64,000 nucleotides of DNA from Sinorhizobium garamanticum (GCF_029892065.1 NZ_CP120373.1:1485501-1549500), one strand, 5' to 3'; counted from the first letter of the stretch, positions 35,114-45,448 are shown. Numbers and translations are program-made. Notes: generated by a model from the letters alone, not told the origin.

Positions 35114-36542
35114 TTCGCGCCTTTCCAACCTCTGCTGCGGACCACCACGGCCGGGAATCGACCGGTTTTCCGTCTTTTCGGAATTCAATGTAAAGCGTTG
35201 GCCTGTCAGTTTCCAGCGCCAAGGCCGCCGCACTCGCCACTCTTTTTGCACCCATCGTCGCCAAGGGCTCCCCAGCCACGACGAACTGTCCCGGCCGGAC
35301 ACTCACATTTTCCATTCCCGACAGAACGATATGATACCCATCGCCGGGATTGAGAATGATCATCTGCCCATAGCTGCGGAAACTTCCGGCGTAGACGATC
35401 CACCCGTCTGCCGGCGTGGTCACCAATGCGCCTGCATTGGTTTCCAGCATAATGCCTTGCAGCGAATGCCCGGTGCCGTCGGCATCGCCAAACTGCCGCA
35501 GGAGCGACCCCGCCACGGGATAGGCAAGCCGCTCCCGCAACTCCGAAAATACGTATGCGGGCGCAATGCGGTTTTTGTCGGGCACCGCGTTGCGGGCAAT
35601 CTCCCGGGCCTCTTCGCGCTCGGCCTCGCTCATCCGCAGGCGCTCCTCCTCTTGCGCGCGCGCGGCCGCGGCGGCGTCCCGTACCGAGGAGATCTCGGTC
35701 TCGAGCGACGAAATCAATCCTTCGAGATTGGTCGCCTGCGAGGCCAGTTCCTGGGCCTTGCGCTGCTCGACCGCGAGTTCGTTCGCATTCTGCTGCCGCA
35801 ACCTTTCCTTTTCGGTCACCAGCATCGACATGCGGCGCTCTTCCTCGAGATTGGCCGTCATCGCCGCCGTCAATTCCGCGCGCTGCTTTCCGATGCCGCT
35901 GCGAATGCCTGCGAGCGCCTTCAGATCGGCGACGAGACTGTCGGTCTGCTCGCGCATCTCCGGCACAACGGCGCCAAGGAGGATTGCACTGCGGACGGAG
36001 GCCAGCGCGTCCTCCGGCGTGACGAGGATGGCCGGCGGCGGATTTCGCCCCATGCGCTGCAGGGCGGCAAGCACTTCGGCAAGTATGCCGCGCCGGGCAC
36101 GGAGCGACCGCCGCACCACGTCCTCTTTCACGCGCAGGTCGTTGAGCTTCTTTTCGCCGTCGGCAATCTGCTGCTCCAGCCCACGTCGCTTGCCTGCTGA
36201 CTCGACGACCGCGGCGCGGAGCCCCTCATTGCTCTTGTCGATCTCGGCGATCGTCTGCTCGAGCGCTTCGGCGCGCTCGCGCGACAGCGTAATGGTCTTG
36301 GAAAGCGCGTCGAGCTCACTGCGTGTGCTGTCGCGTCTAAGCGCGAGATCAGCTGCGGGGTCCGGCGGTGCCTGTTCGTTCGTCGGCGCACCGGCGGGAG
36401 CCCCGACGGTCGCGTCCTGGGCAACAGCCGGCGCAATCACGCCCAAGGCAATCACGCCCAAGAGAACGGCCAATGCCGCGGCACCGCGTCCGACCCGACG
36501 CACCGCCCAACCCAAATCGGCACTTTTCTCTCGGCGCGTCAT
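35103..36542 (-). CDS. envC: EnvC-like murein hydrolase activator
   Basis: A 479-residue exported protein: hydrophobic signal GAAALAVLLGVIALGVIAPAVAQ, long coiled coils (about residues 60-310, rich in E/R/A heptads), and a C-terminal LytM (M23) domain. The zinc-binding residues of active LytM are largely lost (HSLQGIMLETNAG where H-G-D is usual, and GYHIVLSGM), consistent with EnvC acting as an activator of amidases and not as an enzyme. Directly upstream of ctpA. In division it licenses septal peptidoglycan splitting. Confidence 0.9.
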   Translation of the reverse strand: MTRREKSADLGWAVRRVGRGAAALAVLLGVIALGVIAPAVAQDATVGAPAGAPTNEQAPPDPAADLALRRDSTRSELDALSKTITLSRERAEALEQTIAEIDKSNEGLRAAVVESAGKRRGLEQQIADGEKKLNDLRVKEDVVRRSLRARRGILAEVLAALQRMGRNPPPAILVTPEDALASVRSAILLGAVVPEMREQTDSLVADLKALAGIRSGIGKQRAELTAAMTANLEEERRMSMLVTEKERLRQQNANELAVEQRKAQELASQATNLEGLISSLETEISSVRDAAAAARAQEEERLRMSEAEREEAREIARNAVPDKNRIAPAYVFSELRERLAYPVAGSLLRQFGDADGTGHSLQGIMLETNAGALVTTPADGWIVYAGSFRSYGQMIILNPGDGYHIVLSGMENVSVRPGQFVVAGEPLATMGAKRVASAAALALETDRPTLYIEFRKDGKPVDSRPWWSAAEVGKARNDT

Positions 36543-36648
36543 CCGGCCCGATGCTTTCCTGCAAGATAGGCAGAAACCCTAATCTGATTTGGCTAGGCCA
36601 ACCAACACATAATCGTGTTATCGCGCCCGTGAATACACAAACGTCTCA

Positions 36649-37131
36649 TCAGGCGCGATGATAGGGATGACCTGACAGGATCGTCACGGCACGGTAAAGC
36701 TGCTCTGCAATCAGGATGCGCACGAGCTGGTGCGGCCAGGTCATCTTGCCAAGGCAGAGTATCGCGTCAGCGCGTGCGTGCAACGCCGGATCCAAGCCGT
36801 CGGCGCCGCCGATCGCGATCGTCAGATCGCGCTTTCCGCTGTCCCGGAATGTGCCGATGAGCGAAGCGAAGGCTTCCGAATCGATCGCCTTTCCGCGTTC
36901 GTCGAGCAGCACGAGCAGGCCGCCGTCCGCGAGCGCCTTTTCGAGCTGAGCGGCCTCCTCGCGCTTGCGCGTCTCCGCGTTGCCGGCGCGGCTTTCGGCC
37001 ACTTCCACGACCCGGGTGAACTCCAGCCCCACCGCAGGCCCCGCCTTGGCGAAGCGGTCGAGATAACGGCCCGCGAGGTCCTTTTCCGGCCCCGCCTTCA
37101 GGCGGCCGACTGCGAAAAGTCCGATACGCAC
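36649..37131 (-). CDS. rlmH: 23S rRNA (pseudouridine1915-N3)-methyltransferase
   Basis: SPOUT methyltransferase acting on the 70S ribosome, 160 residues. VRIGLFAVGRLKAGPEKDLAGRYLDR, LLDERGKAIDSEAFASLI, TIAIGGADGLDP (SAM-binding) and the terminal MTWPHQLVRILIAEQLYRAVTILSGHPYHRA are diagnostic. The start is a GTG at 37,131, which gives the standard length; upstream codons look non-homologous. It follows rsfS, the usual pairing. Confidence 0.95.
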   Translation of the reverse strand: MRIGLFAVGRLKAGPEKDLAGRYLDRFAKAGPAVGLEFTRVVEVAESRAGNAETRKREEAAQLEKALADGGLLVLLDERGKAIDSEAFASLIGTFRDSGKRDLTIAIGGADGLDPALHARADAILCLGKMTWPHQLVRILIAEQLYRAVTILSGHPYHRA

Positions 37132-37291
37132 GACCCGATCATCCCTACCGGTGCCAGACCGATCCTGCGAAACGACTGGCAAAACCACTCCTGCTGCCAT
37201 CAGCCCGGCCGGGCGATGACAGCTGCATTTTCATTCGACACCGGCGCTGTCGCTCCGTCCTGAGATTTTAGTCAGGTTCGGGCGGCGCGTC

Positions 37292-37705
37292 TCAGTGCAG
37301 GGTACCGTCCTCGATTTCCGGGGCAGCCCACATCTTTTCGATGTTGTAGAACTCCCGGATCTCCGGCCGGAAGATGTGAACGATCACATCGCCGGTGTCG
37401 ATCAGCACCCAGTCGCCACCTTCAAGGCCTTCGACGCGGGAATTGCCAAACCCTTCGTCCTTCAGGTCCGTGATCAGGTGGTCGGCAATCGCCATCACAT
37501 GCCTGTTCGACCGCCCGGAGACAACAACCATGAAGTCTCCCAGCGCCGATTTTCCGGCAATGTTGATGGTGACGATATCTTCTGCCTTCGAGTCCTCTAG
37601 GCTTTCGAGGACCAGGTTAAGCGCACGGACAGCGGCTTCGTCGCTTGATCCCGTGCTGCGCGGGTATGCGGTTGCCGCATAACCCTTGGCGTGTACTGTT
37701 GTCAG
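37292..37705 (-). CDS. rsfS: Ribosome silencing factor RsfS (probable CTG start)
   Basis: RsfS binds uL14 and blocks 30S/50S joining in starvation. The frame reads TLTTVHAKGYAATAYPRST then RALNLVLESLEDSKAEDIVTI, ALGDFMVVVSGRSNRHVMAIADHL and WVLIDTGDVIVHIF, all typical. The first ATG (37,531) would cut off half the domain. The frame opens after a TAG and has no ATG, GTG or TTG before the conserved region; CTG at 37,705, preceded by AAAGGA at seven bases, is the best candidate, giving 137 residues. Sequencing error is the alternative. Confidence 0.85.
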   Translation of the reverse strand: MTTVHAKGYAATAYPRSTGSSDEAAVRALNLVLESLEDSKAEDIVTINIAGKSALGDFMVVVSGRSNRHVMAIADHLITDLKDEGFGNSRVEGLEGGDWVLIDTGDVIVHIFRPEIREFYNIEKMWAAPEIEDGTLH

Positions 37706-37840
37706 GGTTTTTCCTTTCTAAAAGAACAGAACAGGCACTTCCGATTCGACGATCAGGATCGAACCGTCCGTAAATGTAGGCACCAAACCATGAGGGTTTC
37801 AAGACGCGAGAAATGAATCATGGGAATTCACGCAGATTAA

Positions 37841-37947
37841 CTGCTGCATGTTCCCTTAAATCGAAGCCGGTTCATGGATAAGAGCAGCAGCGACTCAAAG
37901 AGCTACAGCGAACTCTGAACGTCTGATGAGACGCGCGGCTCCGTAGA
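37841..37947 (+). repeat. RIME1-like mosaic element overlapping the nadD 3' end
   Basis: GCTGCATGTTCCCTTAAATCG with a decayed second arm (CGGTTCATGGATAAGAGCAGCAG), then ACTCAAAGAGCTACAGCGAAC and GTCTGATGAGACGCGCGG. Its right edge at about 37,947 coincides with the point where NadD loses similarity to its family. Confidence 0.72.
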
Positions 37948-38553
37948 GCGAAGCGCCGTGGAACTGAGTGGTGAGCGTGGTCCGTGAATGAATGTCCAGG
38001 CGGGCGCGGGGTGGAAGGCGAGCGCCAGAGCATCGTCCTCGTCGATCCGGGCATAATCGAAGGTCCGCGCCATGCGTGATGAAAGATAGGCAAGCGTCGA
38101 GCCCGGCCTGTCAATGACCGCGATCGGAAAGGTCGAGACAATCTTGCGCCAGTTCTGCCAGCGGTGGAAATTCTTGAGGTTGTCCGCCCCCATCACCCAG
38201 ACAAAGCGTACGTCGCGATTGCGGGCGCGGACGATTTCGAGTGTGCGAGCCGTATAACTCTGGCCAAGCGACTGCTCGAAGGCCGTGACCTTGATGCGGG
38301 GATTGGAGGCGATCTTCTCGCTGAGCGCGATGCGATCCGCCAGCGGCGCGAGAGCGTTGTTATTCTTCAGCGGGTTACCGGGCGTCACCATCCACCAGAG
38401 CTGATCGAGACCAAGCCTGCGCAACGCCGTTTCGGCGACGAGGAGATGGCCGCCGTGGGGCGGGTTGAACGATCCGCCGAAGAGGCCAACCGTCATCCCG
38501 CTTTCGACATGCGGCATGCGCAGATAGCGCGCGTTCACTCGAGGTGGAATCAC
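37903..38553 (-). CDS. nadD: Nicotinate-nucleotide adenylyltransferase
   Basis: Adenylates nicotinate mononucleotide in NAD synthesis; 216 residues. VGLFGGSFNPPHGGHLLVAETAL holds the HxGH nucleotidyltransferase motif, WWMVTPGNPLK binds substrate, FVWVMGADNLKNFHRW follows, and GPRSPLSSTALR is the ISSTxIR-type signature. The last 14 residues (after LR) are encoded by the mosaic repeat and are unlike the family end. Start GTG at 38,553 is one base from the proA stop; an ATG at 38,517 is possible. Confidence 0.93.
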   Translation of the reverse strand: MIPPRVNARYLRMPHVESGMTVGLFGGSFNPPHGGHLLVAETALRRLGLDQLWWMVTPGNPLKNNNALAPLADRIALSEKIASNPRIKVTAFEQSLGQSYTARTLEIVRARNRDVRFVWVMGADNLKNFHRWQNWRKIVSTFPIAVIDRPGSTLAYLSSRMARTFDYARIDEDDALALAFHPAPAWTFIHGPRSPLSSTALRSTEPRVSSDVQSSL

Positions 38554-38554
38554 G

Positions 38555-39838
38555 TCAGGACCGCACCTGTCCCGTGCCGCGCACGCGGTATTTGAACGAG
38601 GTCAGCTGCTCGACGCCGACGGGCCCGCGCGCATGCATCTTGCCAGTGGCGATGCCGATCTCGCCGCCCATGCCGAACTCGCCGCCGTCGGCAAACTGCG
38701 TCGAGGCGTTGTGCAGGAGGATGGCGGAGTCGATCTCCGAGAAGAAGTGTTCCACGACGGCCGGATCTTCCGCGATAACCGCTTCGGTATGAGCCGACGA
38801 CCAGGTGTTGATGTGGTCGATGGCGCCGGAAATACCGTCGACCAGCTTCGCCGAAATAATGGCGTCGAGATATTCGGTCGCCCAATCCTCGTCGGTCGCG
38901 GATTTCAGACCCGGCAGCAGCGCTTCCAGATCCTGCGAAACCCTGACTTCGCAGCCGGCGTCAACGAGCGCTTGCAGCAGCGGCTTCGCAAAACGATCGG
39001 CGGCATTGCGGTCGATCAGCAGCGTTTCGGCGGCGCCGCAGATGCCGGTGCGGCGCATCTTGGCGTTGACGACGATTTTCCTTGCCATGTCGAGATCGGC
39101 CGAAGCGTCGACATAGATGTGGCAGAGGCCTTCCAGATGCGCGAAGACCGGCACCCGCGCCTCGTTTTGAACGCGGGCCACAAGGCTTTTTCCCCCGCGC
39201 GGCACGATCACGTCGATCGCGCCGTTGAGGCCGGAAAGCATGGCGCCGACGGCGGCGCGGTCGGCGACCGGCACCATCTGGATCGCATGCTCCGGCAGGC
39301 CGGCGGCCTTCAGCCCCTCGACCAGGCAGGCATGGATCGCCCGCGACGAATGAAAACTGTCGGAGCCGCCGCGCAGGATCACCGCATTGCCGGCCTTGAG
39401 GCAGAGCGCGCCGGCGTCGCCCGTGACGTTGGGCCGGCTTTCGTAAATCACGCCGATCACGCCGAGCGGCGTGCGTACGCGCTCGATATGCAGACCGTTC
39501 GGGCGGTCCCATTCGGCAATCACGTCGCCGATCGGATCCTTGAAGGCGGCAATCGCACGGATGCCGTCGGCCATATCGCGGATGCGGTCCCGGTTGAGCG
39601 TGAGACGATCGATGAAGGCTTTGGCGACGCCGGTTCTCTCGGCGTTTTCAAGGTCGACCACATTGGCTGCGAGGATTTCCTCCGTCCTGGCGACAATCGC
39701 ATCTGCCATGGCGATCAGCGCCGCGTGCTTGCGCTCGGCGCTCGCAACGGCGAGCGGTCGGCTTGCCGCTTTGGCGCGGCGGCCGATTTCCAGCATGACG
39801 TTGTTGACGTCGTCGCCGTTATTGACCGCGTCAAGCAT
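38555..39838 (-). CDS. proA: Gamma-glutamyl phosphate reductase
   Basis: Second step of proline synthesis, 427 residues. [38 protein letters not shown] and the catalytic cysteine in [15 protein letters not shown] are clear, as is the C-terminal [34 protein letters not shown] 39,838 gives the family length and overlaps the proB stop by 8 bases, so kinase and reductase are translationally coupled. Confidence 0.97.
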   Translation of the reverse strand: MLDAVNNGDDVNNVMLEIGRRAKAASRPLAVASAERKHAALIAMADAIVARTEEILAANVVDLENAERTGVAKAFIDRLTLNRDRIRDMADGIRAIAAFKDPIGDVIAEWDRPNGLHIERVRTPLGVIGVIYESRPNVTGDAGALCLKAGNAVILRGGSDSFHSSRAIHACLVEGLKAAGLPEHAIQMVPVADRAAVGAMLSGLNGAIDVIVPRGGKSLVARVQNEARVPVFAHLEGLCHIYVDASADLDMARKIVVNAKMRRTGICGAAETLLIDRNAADRFAKPLLQALVDAGCEVRVSQDLEALLPGLKSATDEDWATEYLDAIISAKLVDGISGAIDHINTWSSAHTEAVIAEDPAVVEHFFSEIDSAILLHNASTQFADGGEFGMGGEIGIATGKMHARGPVGVEQLTSFKYRVRGTGQVRS

Positions 39839-41012
39839 GAACCTCGCCCTTCCTCTCGTCTCTTCCATCGTCCACGCGCGTTCCGGCGGGACCCGTCATC
39901 ACCAGATCGTCGCGGTGCACCATCGCCGCGCGGCCAGCATAGCCGAGGATTGCGGCAATCTCGGCCGATTTCTTGCCGGCGATCTGGCGCGCCTCGTCGG
40001 CATCGTAGCCCGCAAGGCCGCGGGCGATCTCACGGCCGGACGAGCCCAGGATCGCAATCGTGTCGCCACGGCTGAAGCTGCCCGTCACCTGACGGACACC
40101 GGCCGGCAGCAGGCTCTTGCCGGAGCGGAGCGCCGTTTCGGCGCCGGCGTCGATTATAAGCGTGCCGGCCGGCAGAAGCTGCCCGGCAATCCAGGTCTTG
40201 CGCGCGGTCACCGGCGAGCCGGCCGGCGCGAACCAGGAGGAGCGGGCGCCGGACTCGATCGCGTTCAGAGGATGCTCCGGCTTGCCCGAGGCGATGATCA
40301 TCGCGCAGCCCGCAGTGGTCGCGATCTTGCCGGCGTCGATCTTGGTGCGCATGCCGCCGCGCGAAAGCTCGGAGGCCGCACCCCCGGCCATCGCCTCGAT
40401 TTCCGGCGTGATTTCGGCGATCGTATCGAGGAAGCGCGCGTTAGGGTCGAGATGCGGCGGGGCGGTGTAAAGCCCGTCGATATCGGAGAGCAGCACGAGC
40501 AGGTCGGCACCGACCATCGTCGCCACCCGGGCGGCGAGCCGGTCGTTGTCGCCATAGCGGATCTCCGTGGTGGCCACCGTGTCGTTCTCGTTGATGATCG
40601 GCACGGCGCCGAGCTTCAGCAGTTGGCTGATGGTTGCCCGGGCATTGAGGTAACGGCGGCGCTCTTCCGTGTCGCCGAGCGTCAGCAGGATCTGACCCGC
40701 AATGATCTGATCGGTCGAGAGGCTTTCCGACCAGGCGCGCGCCAAGGCGATCTGGCCGACGGCGGCGGCGGCCTGGCTCTCCTCTAGCTTCAAGGCGCCC
40801 GCCGGAAGGTCCAGCACCGTTCTCCCGAGCGCTATGGCACCGGAAGAGACGACGAGCACTTCCACGCCCTTCGCCTTCAATCCGGCAATGTCGGCGCACA
40901 GGGCGTCGAGCCAGGCCTTTTTCAGGCCGGATTTGCGATCGACCAGCAGCGCCGACCCGATCTTGATGACGACCCGGCGGTATTTTTGCAGCGGCTTGCG
41001 GGTCTTTGTCAT
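39831..41012 (-). CDS. proB: Glutamate 5-kinase
   Basis: First step of proline synthesis, 393 residues. The kinase part shows [46 protein letters not shown] and LSDIDGLY; a C-terminal PUA domain ([24 protein letters not shown] and [31 protein letters not shown]) follows. It starts one base before the obgE stop, in line with an obgE-proB-proA transcript. Confidence 0.97.
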   Translation of the reverse strand: MTKTRKPLQKYRRVVIKIGSALLVDRKSGLKKAWLDALCADIAGLKAKGVEVLVVSSGAIALGRTVLDLPAGALKLEESQAAAAVGQIALARAWSESLSTDQIIAGQILLTLGDTEERRRYLNARATISQLLKLGAVPIINENDTVATTEIRYGDNDRLAARVATMVGADLLVLLSDIDGLYTAPPHLDPNARFLDTIAEITPEIEAMAGGAASELSRGGMRTKIDAGKIATTAGCAMIIASGKPEHPLNAIESGARSSWFAPAGSPVTARKTWIAGQLLPAGTLIIDAGAETALRSGKSLLPAGVRQVTGSFSRGDTIAILGSSGREIARGLAGYDADEARQIAGKKSAEIAAILGYAGRAAMVHRDDLVMTGPAGTRVDDGRDERKGEVHA

Positions 41013-41013
41013 T

Positions 41014-42039
<1,026 letters not shown>

Positions 42040-42094
42040 TCAGTATATTCGCCGCCATCGATATAGGCGGTTACCCTGGAGGTCAAAGACTATC

Positions 42095-42955
42095 GTGCGG
42101 TTCACAAGCTACAATATCCAATACGGCATCGGTCTCGACGGGCGCTTCGACCCCGAGCGCGTTGCCGCTTCTCTCCGCGGAGCCGACATCATCGCCTTGC
42201 AGGAAGTGACGCGCAACTTCCATCGCAACGGCAATGCCGACCTCGTCTCGATTTTCGAAGACCTGCTGCCGGACTATTTTTCCGTTTTCCATGCGCCCTG
42301 TGACATCGATGCCGGCTCGACGATCGAGAACGGCCGCGTGATCAATCGCCGCTTCCAGTTCGGCAACATGATCCTGTCGCGCTGGCCTATCCTTTCGACG
42401 CGGCTGATAGCCTTGCCGCGGACGCGCACGGTCAGTCCCATGAACCTGCAACGCGGCGCGACCGAAGCGCTGATTGCGACACCGACCGGCCCGTTGCGGG
42501 TCTATTCCGTCCACCTCGACCATGTGCTTCCGGGCGAACGCATCAGCCAGATCGAGTTTCTGAAACAAAGGCTTGTCAACTATCCGCTCGAAGGCGGCGC
42601 GATTTCGGGCGCGGCCGACTTCGGCTTCGCCGAACCGCCCCATCCGGAAGATTTCGTCGTGATGGGCGATTTCAACATGGTGCCGGAATCGCCCGAATAC
42701 AATGCGATGGTAGGCACGTCCGATGCCTTTTACGGCCGCTCGCTGCGCATGGGCAATCCGGTCGACGCGCTCGCCCAACTCGGCCGGCTGACGCCGGAAA
42801 GCTATAGCTGGATTCACCCGGATGATCGTCAGCGGCGCATGCATCTCGATTATTGTTTCCTCAGTGCCGGTCTGGTCCCCCGCCTGAAGGATGCCTGGAC
42901 CGATTATGACGCCACGGGGTCCGATCACCTGCCGGTCGGAATCGAGCTCCATTGA
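42095..42955 (+). CDS. Endonuclease/exonuclease/phosphatase (EEP) family protein
   Basis: A 286-residue EEP-fold hydrolase: RFTSYNIQYGIG, IIALQEVTRNF (metal Glu), VYSVHLDH, VVMGDFNMVPESPEY and the terminal GSDHLPVGIEL histidine are all there. Substrates in this family range from phosphodiesters in DNA to lipids and sugars; no specific function can be assigned. Start GTG at 42,095 after GGAGG. It is the only rightward gene in this stretch and has its own terminator. Confidence 0.85.
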   Translation: MRFTSYNIQYGIGLDGRFDPERVAASLRGADIIALQEVTRNFHRNGNADLVSIFEDLLPDYFSVFHAPCDIDAGSTIENGRVINRRFQFGNMILSRWPILSTRLIALPRTRTVSPMNLQRGATEALIATPTGPLRVYSVHLDHVLPGERISQIEFLKQRLVNYPLEGGAISGAADFGFAEPPHPEDFVVMGDFNMVPESPEYNAMVGTSDAFYGRSLRMGNPVDALAQLGRLTPESYSWIHPDDRQRRMHLDYCFLSAGLVPRLKDAWTDYDATGSDHLPVGIELH

Positions 42956-42963
42956 ACGGGGAA

Positions 42964-42994
42964 ACCCGCGAAGGCTGCCCTTCGCGGGTCTCTT
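42964..42994 (+). terminator. Terminator of the EEP-family gene
   Basis: ACCCGCGAAGG/CCTTCGCGGGT stem with a CTGC loop, then CTCTTTATT. It lies 9 bases past the stop and may also serve the convergent acetyltransferase. Confidence 0.8.
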
Positions 42995-42996
42995 TA

Positions 42997-43581
42997 TTAG
43001 TACGGCCGACGCAGATCCGCGGCTGTCAGACGCGTCTCGATGTGCGCGACCATGGCGTTGCGGGCGAGCGCGTAGATCTGGCTGCAGCCGGTGATCCTGA
43101 AGCCGAGCTTCTCCTGGACCCGGAGCGAGCCCGGATTGTCGGCAAAGACACCTGAGTGGAGCACGGTGTCCGGCATGCGCCGGAAGAAGCGCTCGATCGC
43201 CGTGTGGACCGCCTCGCTCGCCAGACCCTTGCCCCAGTAGAACCGGTTCAGCCAGTAGCCGACATGCCACTGACCGTGCCTGAGCTCGATGCCGACGCAG
43301 CCGATATGGACATCGTCGCCGGTGGTGACGGCGAGCGCCCAGTCGGGCAGGACGTTGGTCGCCTGGCGGTTCAACCAGTCGAGCGCATCCTGATGGTCAT
43401 AAGGCGCCGGGACGCGCGCCAGCATGCGCGCGACTTGGAAGTCGCCGAGCGACTGGGCGATCGCTTCCGCATCGGCAAGCCGGTGCGGTCTGAGCCTGAG
43501 CCGCTCGGTTTGGATGACCGGGCAGGGGCCGGGATCGGGGCGGATGATGACCCGCGACCGTTCGGGAACGAGCGCGTTCAT
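42997..43581 (-). CDS. GNAT N-acetyltransferase (RimJ/RimL-like)
   Basis: A 194-residue acetyltransferase: IQTERLRLRPHRLADAEAIAQSLGD, HVGYWLNRFYWGKGLASEAVHTAIERFF (acetyl-CoA loop variant of R/Q-x-x-G-x-G) and NPGSLRVQEKLGFRITG identify the ribosomal-protein acetyltransferase type. The substrate is unknown. Its ATG overlaps the stop of an upstream paralogue by 4 bases; the two look like an old tandem duplication. Confidence 0.85.
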   Translation of the reverse strand: MNALVPERSRVIIRPDPGPCPVIQTERLRLRPHRLADAEAIAQSLGDFQVARMLARVPAPYDHQDALDWLNRQATNVLPDWALAVTTGDDVHIGCVGIELRHGQWHVGYWLNRFYWGKGLASEAVHTAIERFFRRMPDTVLHSGVFADNPGSLRVQEKLGFRITGCSQIYALARNAMVAHIETRLTAADLRRPY

Positions 43582-44210
43582 CGCATGCCTCCCCAGCTTC
43601 TCAGCGAAACCCAGGTCTTACGGTCGAGCCGGTACCATTCGACGGACATCATGCCACCGAGCGCCAGGCTTTCGACCATGCCGGAGCCCTGGAACTGGAA
43701 GCCGCACTTCTGGATGACCCGCCGCGAGGCGATGTTCATGACCCGGCAGCGCGCATCGATCTGGTCGATGTCGCGGGTGCGGAAGGCCATGTCGGTCAGC
43801 GCTTGCGCGGCTTCCGTGGCGTAGCCCTGGTTCCAATAGGGTTCGCCCAGCCAGTAGCCAAGCTCGGCCGTCTTGCCGTCGGGATGCGGCTCGATGCCGC
43901 AGCAACCCAAGAATGCGCCATTGTCCGCCTTGGTGATCGCGTAGACGCACTTGCCAATCGTGCCGGCTTTTGCGCGTCGCACGAAATCGGCCGCATCCGC
44001 CGTGGTGTAGGGGTGCGGCATGCGCGAGACCATGGTGGCGATATTGGCGTTGTTGGCAAGATGGGCAAGGGCGTCGATATCGTCTTCGTGGGGCGCGCGT
44101 AAAACGAGCCGGGGCGATAACAATATCGGGCAATCGGTCCTTGACCGCTGAGGCCTCAGCCTTTGTTCGGGAGACCGGGATTGGTCTTCCCTCAAGAGCT
44201 CGGTTTGCAT
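43578..44210 (-). CDS. GNAT N-acetyltransferase (RimJ/RimL-like)
   Basis: A 210-residue paralogue of the next gene: LLSPRLVLRAPHEDDIDALAHLANNANIATMVSRMPHPY, ELGYWLGEPYWNQGYATEAAQALTDMAF and NIASRRVIQKCGFQFQGSGM. ATG at 44,210 is preceded by GGAGGAAGAACC; a longer frame runs back through the rpmA terminator and is rejected. Substrate unknown. Confidence 0.85.
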   Translation of the reverse strand: MQTELLREDQSRSPEQRLRPQRSRTDCPILLSPRLVLRAPHEDDIDALAHLANNANIATMVSRMPHPYTTADAADFVRRAKAGTIGKCVYAITKADNGAFLGCCGIEPHPDGKTAELGYWLGEPYWNQGYATEAAQALTDMAFRTRDIDQIDARCRVMNIASRRVIQKCGFQFQGSGMVESLALGGMMSVEWYRLDRKTWVSLRSWGGMR

Positions 44211-44230
44211 GGTTCTTCCTCCAGACATGC

Positions 44231-44268
44231 GAAAAGGGGAGTTGGGTACCGTCCCATCTCCCCTTTTG
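44231..44268 (-). terminator. Terminator of rplU-rpmA
   Basis: AAAAGGGGAG and CTCCCCTTTT arms around a 16-base loop; the minus-strand 3' arm ends in TTTT. It lies about 75 bases past the rpmA stop and before the acetyltransferase start. Confidence 0.8.
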
Positions 44269-44341
44269 AAGTCTGGCTTTGAACCTTGCGGGTGCATCAG
44301 CCGGGTCGATGAGACGCCGGCTGTTTTAGAGCGCTACCGGC

Positions 44342-44611
44342 TTATTCCGCTGCTTCCGCTTTCGGCATTACAGACACGTAGACTCGGCCGTTGGCCTTCG
44401 TGCGGAAGTCCACGTTGCCTGCCGTAAGCGCAAAAATCGTATGGTCCTTGCCGAGGCCGACATTGGCACCCGGATGCCACTTCGTGCCGCGCTGGCGCAC
44501 GATGATGTTGCCCGCAACGACGACTTCGCCGCCGAACTTCTTCACGCCAAGGCGCTTGGACTCAGAATCGCGACCGTTGCGCGACGAACCGCCAGCTTTT
44601 TTGTGTGCCAT
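44342..44611 (-). CDS. rpmA: 50S ribosomal protein L27
   Basis: 89 residues, the standard L27: [27 protein letters not shown] and [24 protein letters not shown]. Its N-terminus reaches the peptidyl-transferase centre. No N-terminal cleavage extension of the Firmicutes type. Second gene of rplU-rpmA. Confidence 0.98.
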   Translation of the reverse strand: MAHKKAGGSSRNGRDSESKRLGVKKFGGEVVVAGNIIVRQRGTKWHPGANVGLGKDHTIFALTAGNVDFRTKANGRVYVSVMPKAEAAE

Positions 44612-44644
44612 TGGTGTTCTCCTTTAAACCTTCGATCCCGGAAC

Positions 44645-45016
44645 TCAGTTTGCAGCTTCAGCGGCAGCTTCGGTCTTCTTCGAAGCCTTCTTCGCCTTGC
44701 CGCCGGCAGCAGCGATGTCCAGGATGCGGACAGTCGTCTGATGCTGGCGATGGCCGCGCGAACGCTTGGAGTTCTGGCGGCGGCGCTTCTTGAAGGCGAT
44801 GACCTTCTTGGCGCGGCCCTGTTCCACAACTTCGGCGCTGACAACGGCACCTTCGACAAACGGAGCACCGATGGTGGCATCGGCGCCGGCGCCGACCATC
44901 AGGATCTCGGTGAATTCAATCTTGTCGCCTTGAACGCCTTCCAGCTTTTCGATGGTGATGACGTCGTTGGCCGCCACGCGGTACTGCTTACCGCCGGTCT
45001 TGATGACTGCGAACAT
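44645..45016 (-). CDS. rplU: 50S ribosomal protein L21
   Basis: 123 residues: [27 protein letters not shown], and [21 protein letters not shown] near the end of the core, followed by an Ala/Lys-rich tail ([19 protein letters not shown]) common in alphaproteobacteria. First gene of rplU-rpmA, with an approximately 160-base leader. Confidence 0.97.
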   Translation of the reverse strand: MFAVIKTGGKQYRVAANDVITIEKLEGVQGDKIEFTEILMVGAGADATIGAPFVEGAVVSAEVVEQGRAKKVIAFKKRRRQNSKRSRGHRQHQTTVRILDIAAAGGKAKKASKKTEAAAEAAN

Positions 45017-45185
45017 ATTTTATCCTTTCATGTTCGGTCCGGCTCTTTACCTTAAAAAGGCAAGGCCGTCTTTTTGTCAGTCGCTACGTTGAGTGGAGCG
45101 CCTCGGAAACCCTTGACCTCCACCAGTGGGTGGGCACAAACTCTTACCCTTCGCGGCGCGGTCAGACCACACCACTTCATTGCGC

Positions 45186-45214
45186 GGATTACGGGAATCG
45201 CCCCTGACTGTCAA
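45186..45214 (-). promoter_or_regulatory. Probable housekeeping promoter of rplU-rpmA
   Basis: On the minus strand TTGACA (complement of 45,209-45,214), 17 bases, then TAATCC (complement of 45,186-45,191). It leaves a leader of about 160 bases before the rplU ATG; the leader contains a CCACCAGTGG-type hairpin. Confidence 0.5.
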
Positions 45215-45321
45215 GACGAAAGGCGCCGCCAAGCAAGATATTCTTTTCACGGCCCCTTGTCAGGGCGCAAATCTGCCGCTATGAACCCGACCGCGCCAAC
45301 CAAAGCGCCAACCAGACCTGC

Positions 45322-45411
45322 GGAGAGGTGGCAGAGTGGTTGAATGCACCGCACTCGAAATGCGGCATGGGTGCAAGCCCATCGGGGGTTCGAATCCCCC
45401 CCTCTCCGCCA
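45322..45411 (+). tRNA. tRNA-Ser (CGA)
   Basis: A 90-base class II tRNA: acceptor GGAGAGG/CCTCTCC, anticodon arm CCGCACTCGAAATGCGG with anticodon CGA, a long variable arm (GGGTGCAAGCCC), T-arm GGGGGTTCGAATCCCCC, and encoded CCA. A TTGTC ... TATGAA pair about 40-60 bases upstream could be its promoter. Accessory genes start right after it. Confidence 0.97.
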
Positions 45412-45426
45412 CGTGTCGCCATAAAA

Positions 45427-45448
45427 GCTATGCTTCATAGCGTTTTTT
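45427..45448 (+). terminator. Terminator of tRNA-Ser
   Basis: GCTATG-CTT-CATAGC followed by G and six T, 15 bases after the tRNA end. Confidence 0.8.

Noticed and set aside
37292..37531. Short 79-codon version of rsfS starting at ATG 37,531
   Set aside because: It would remove conserved N-terminal half of the domain, which is intact upstream in the same frame.
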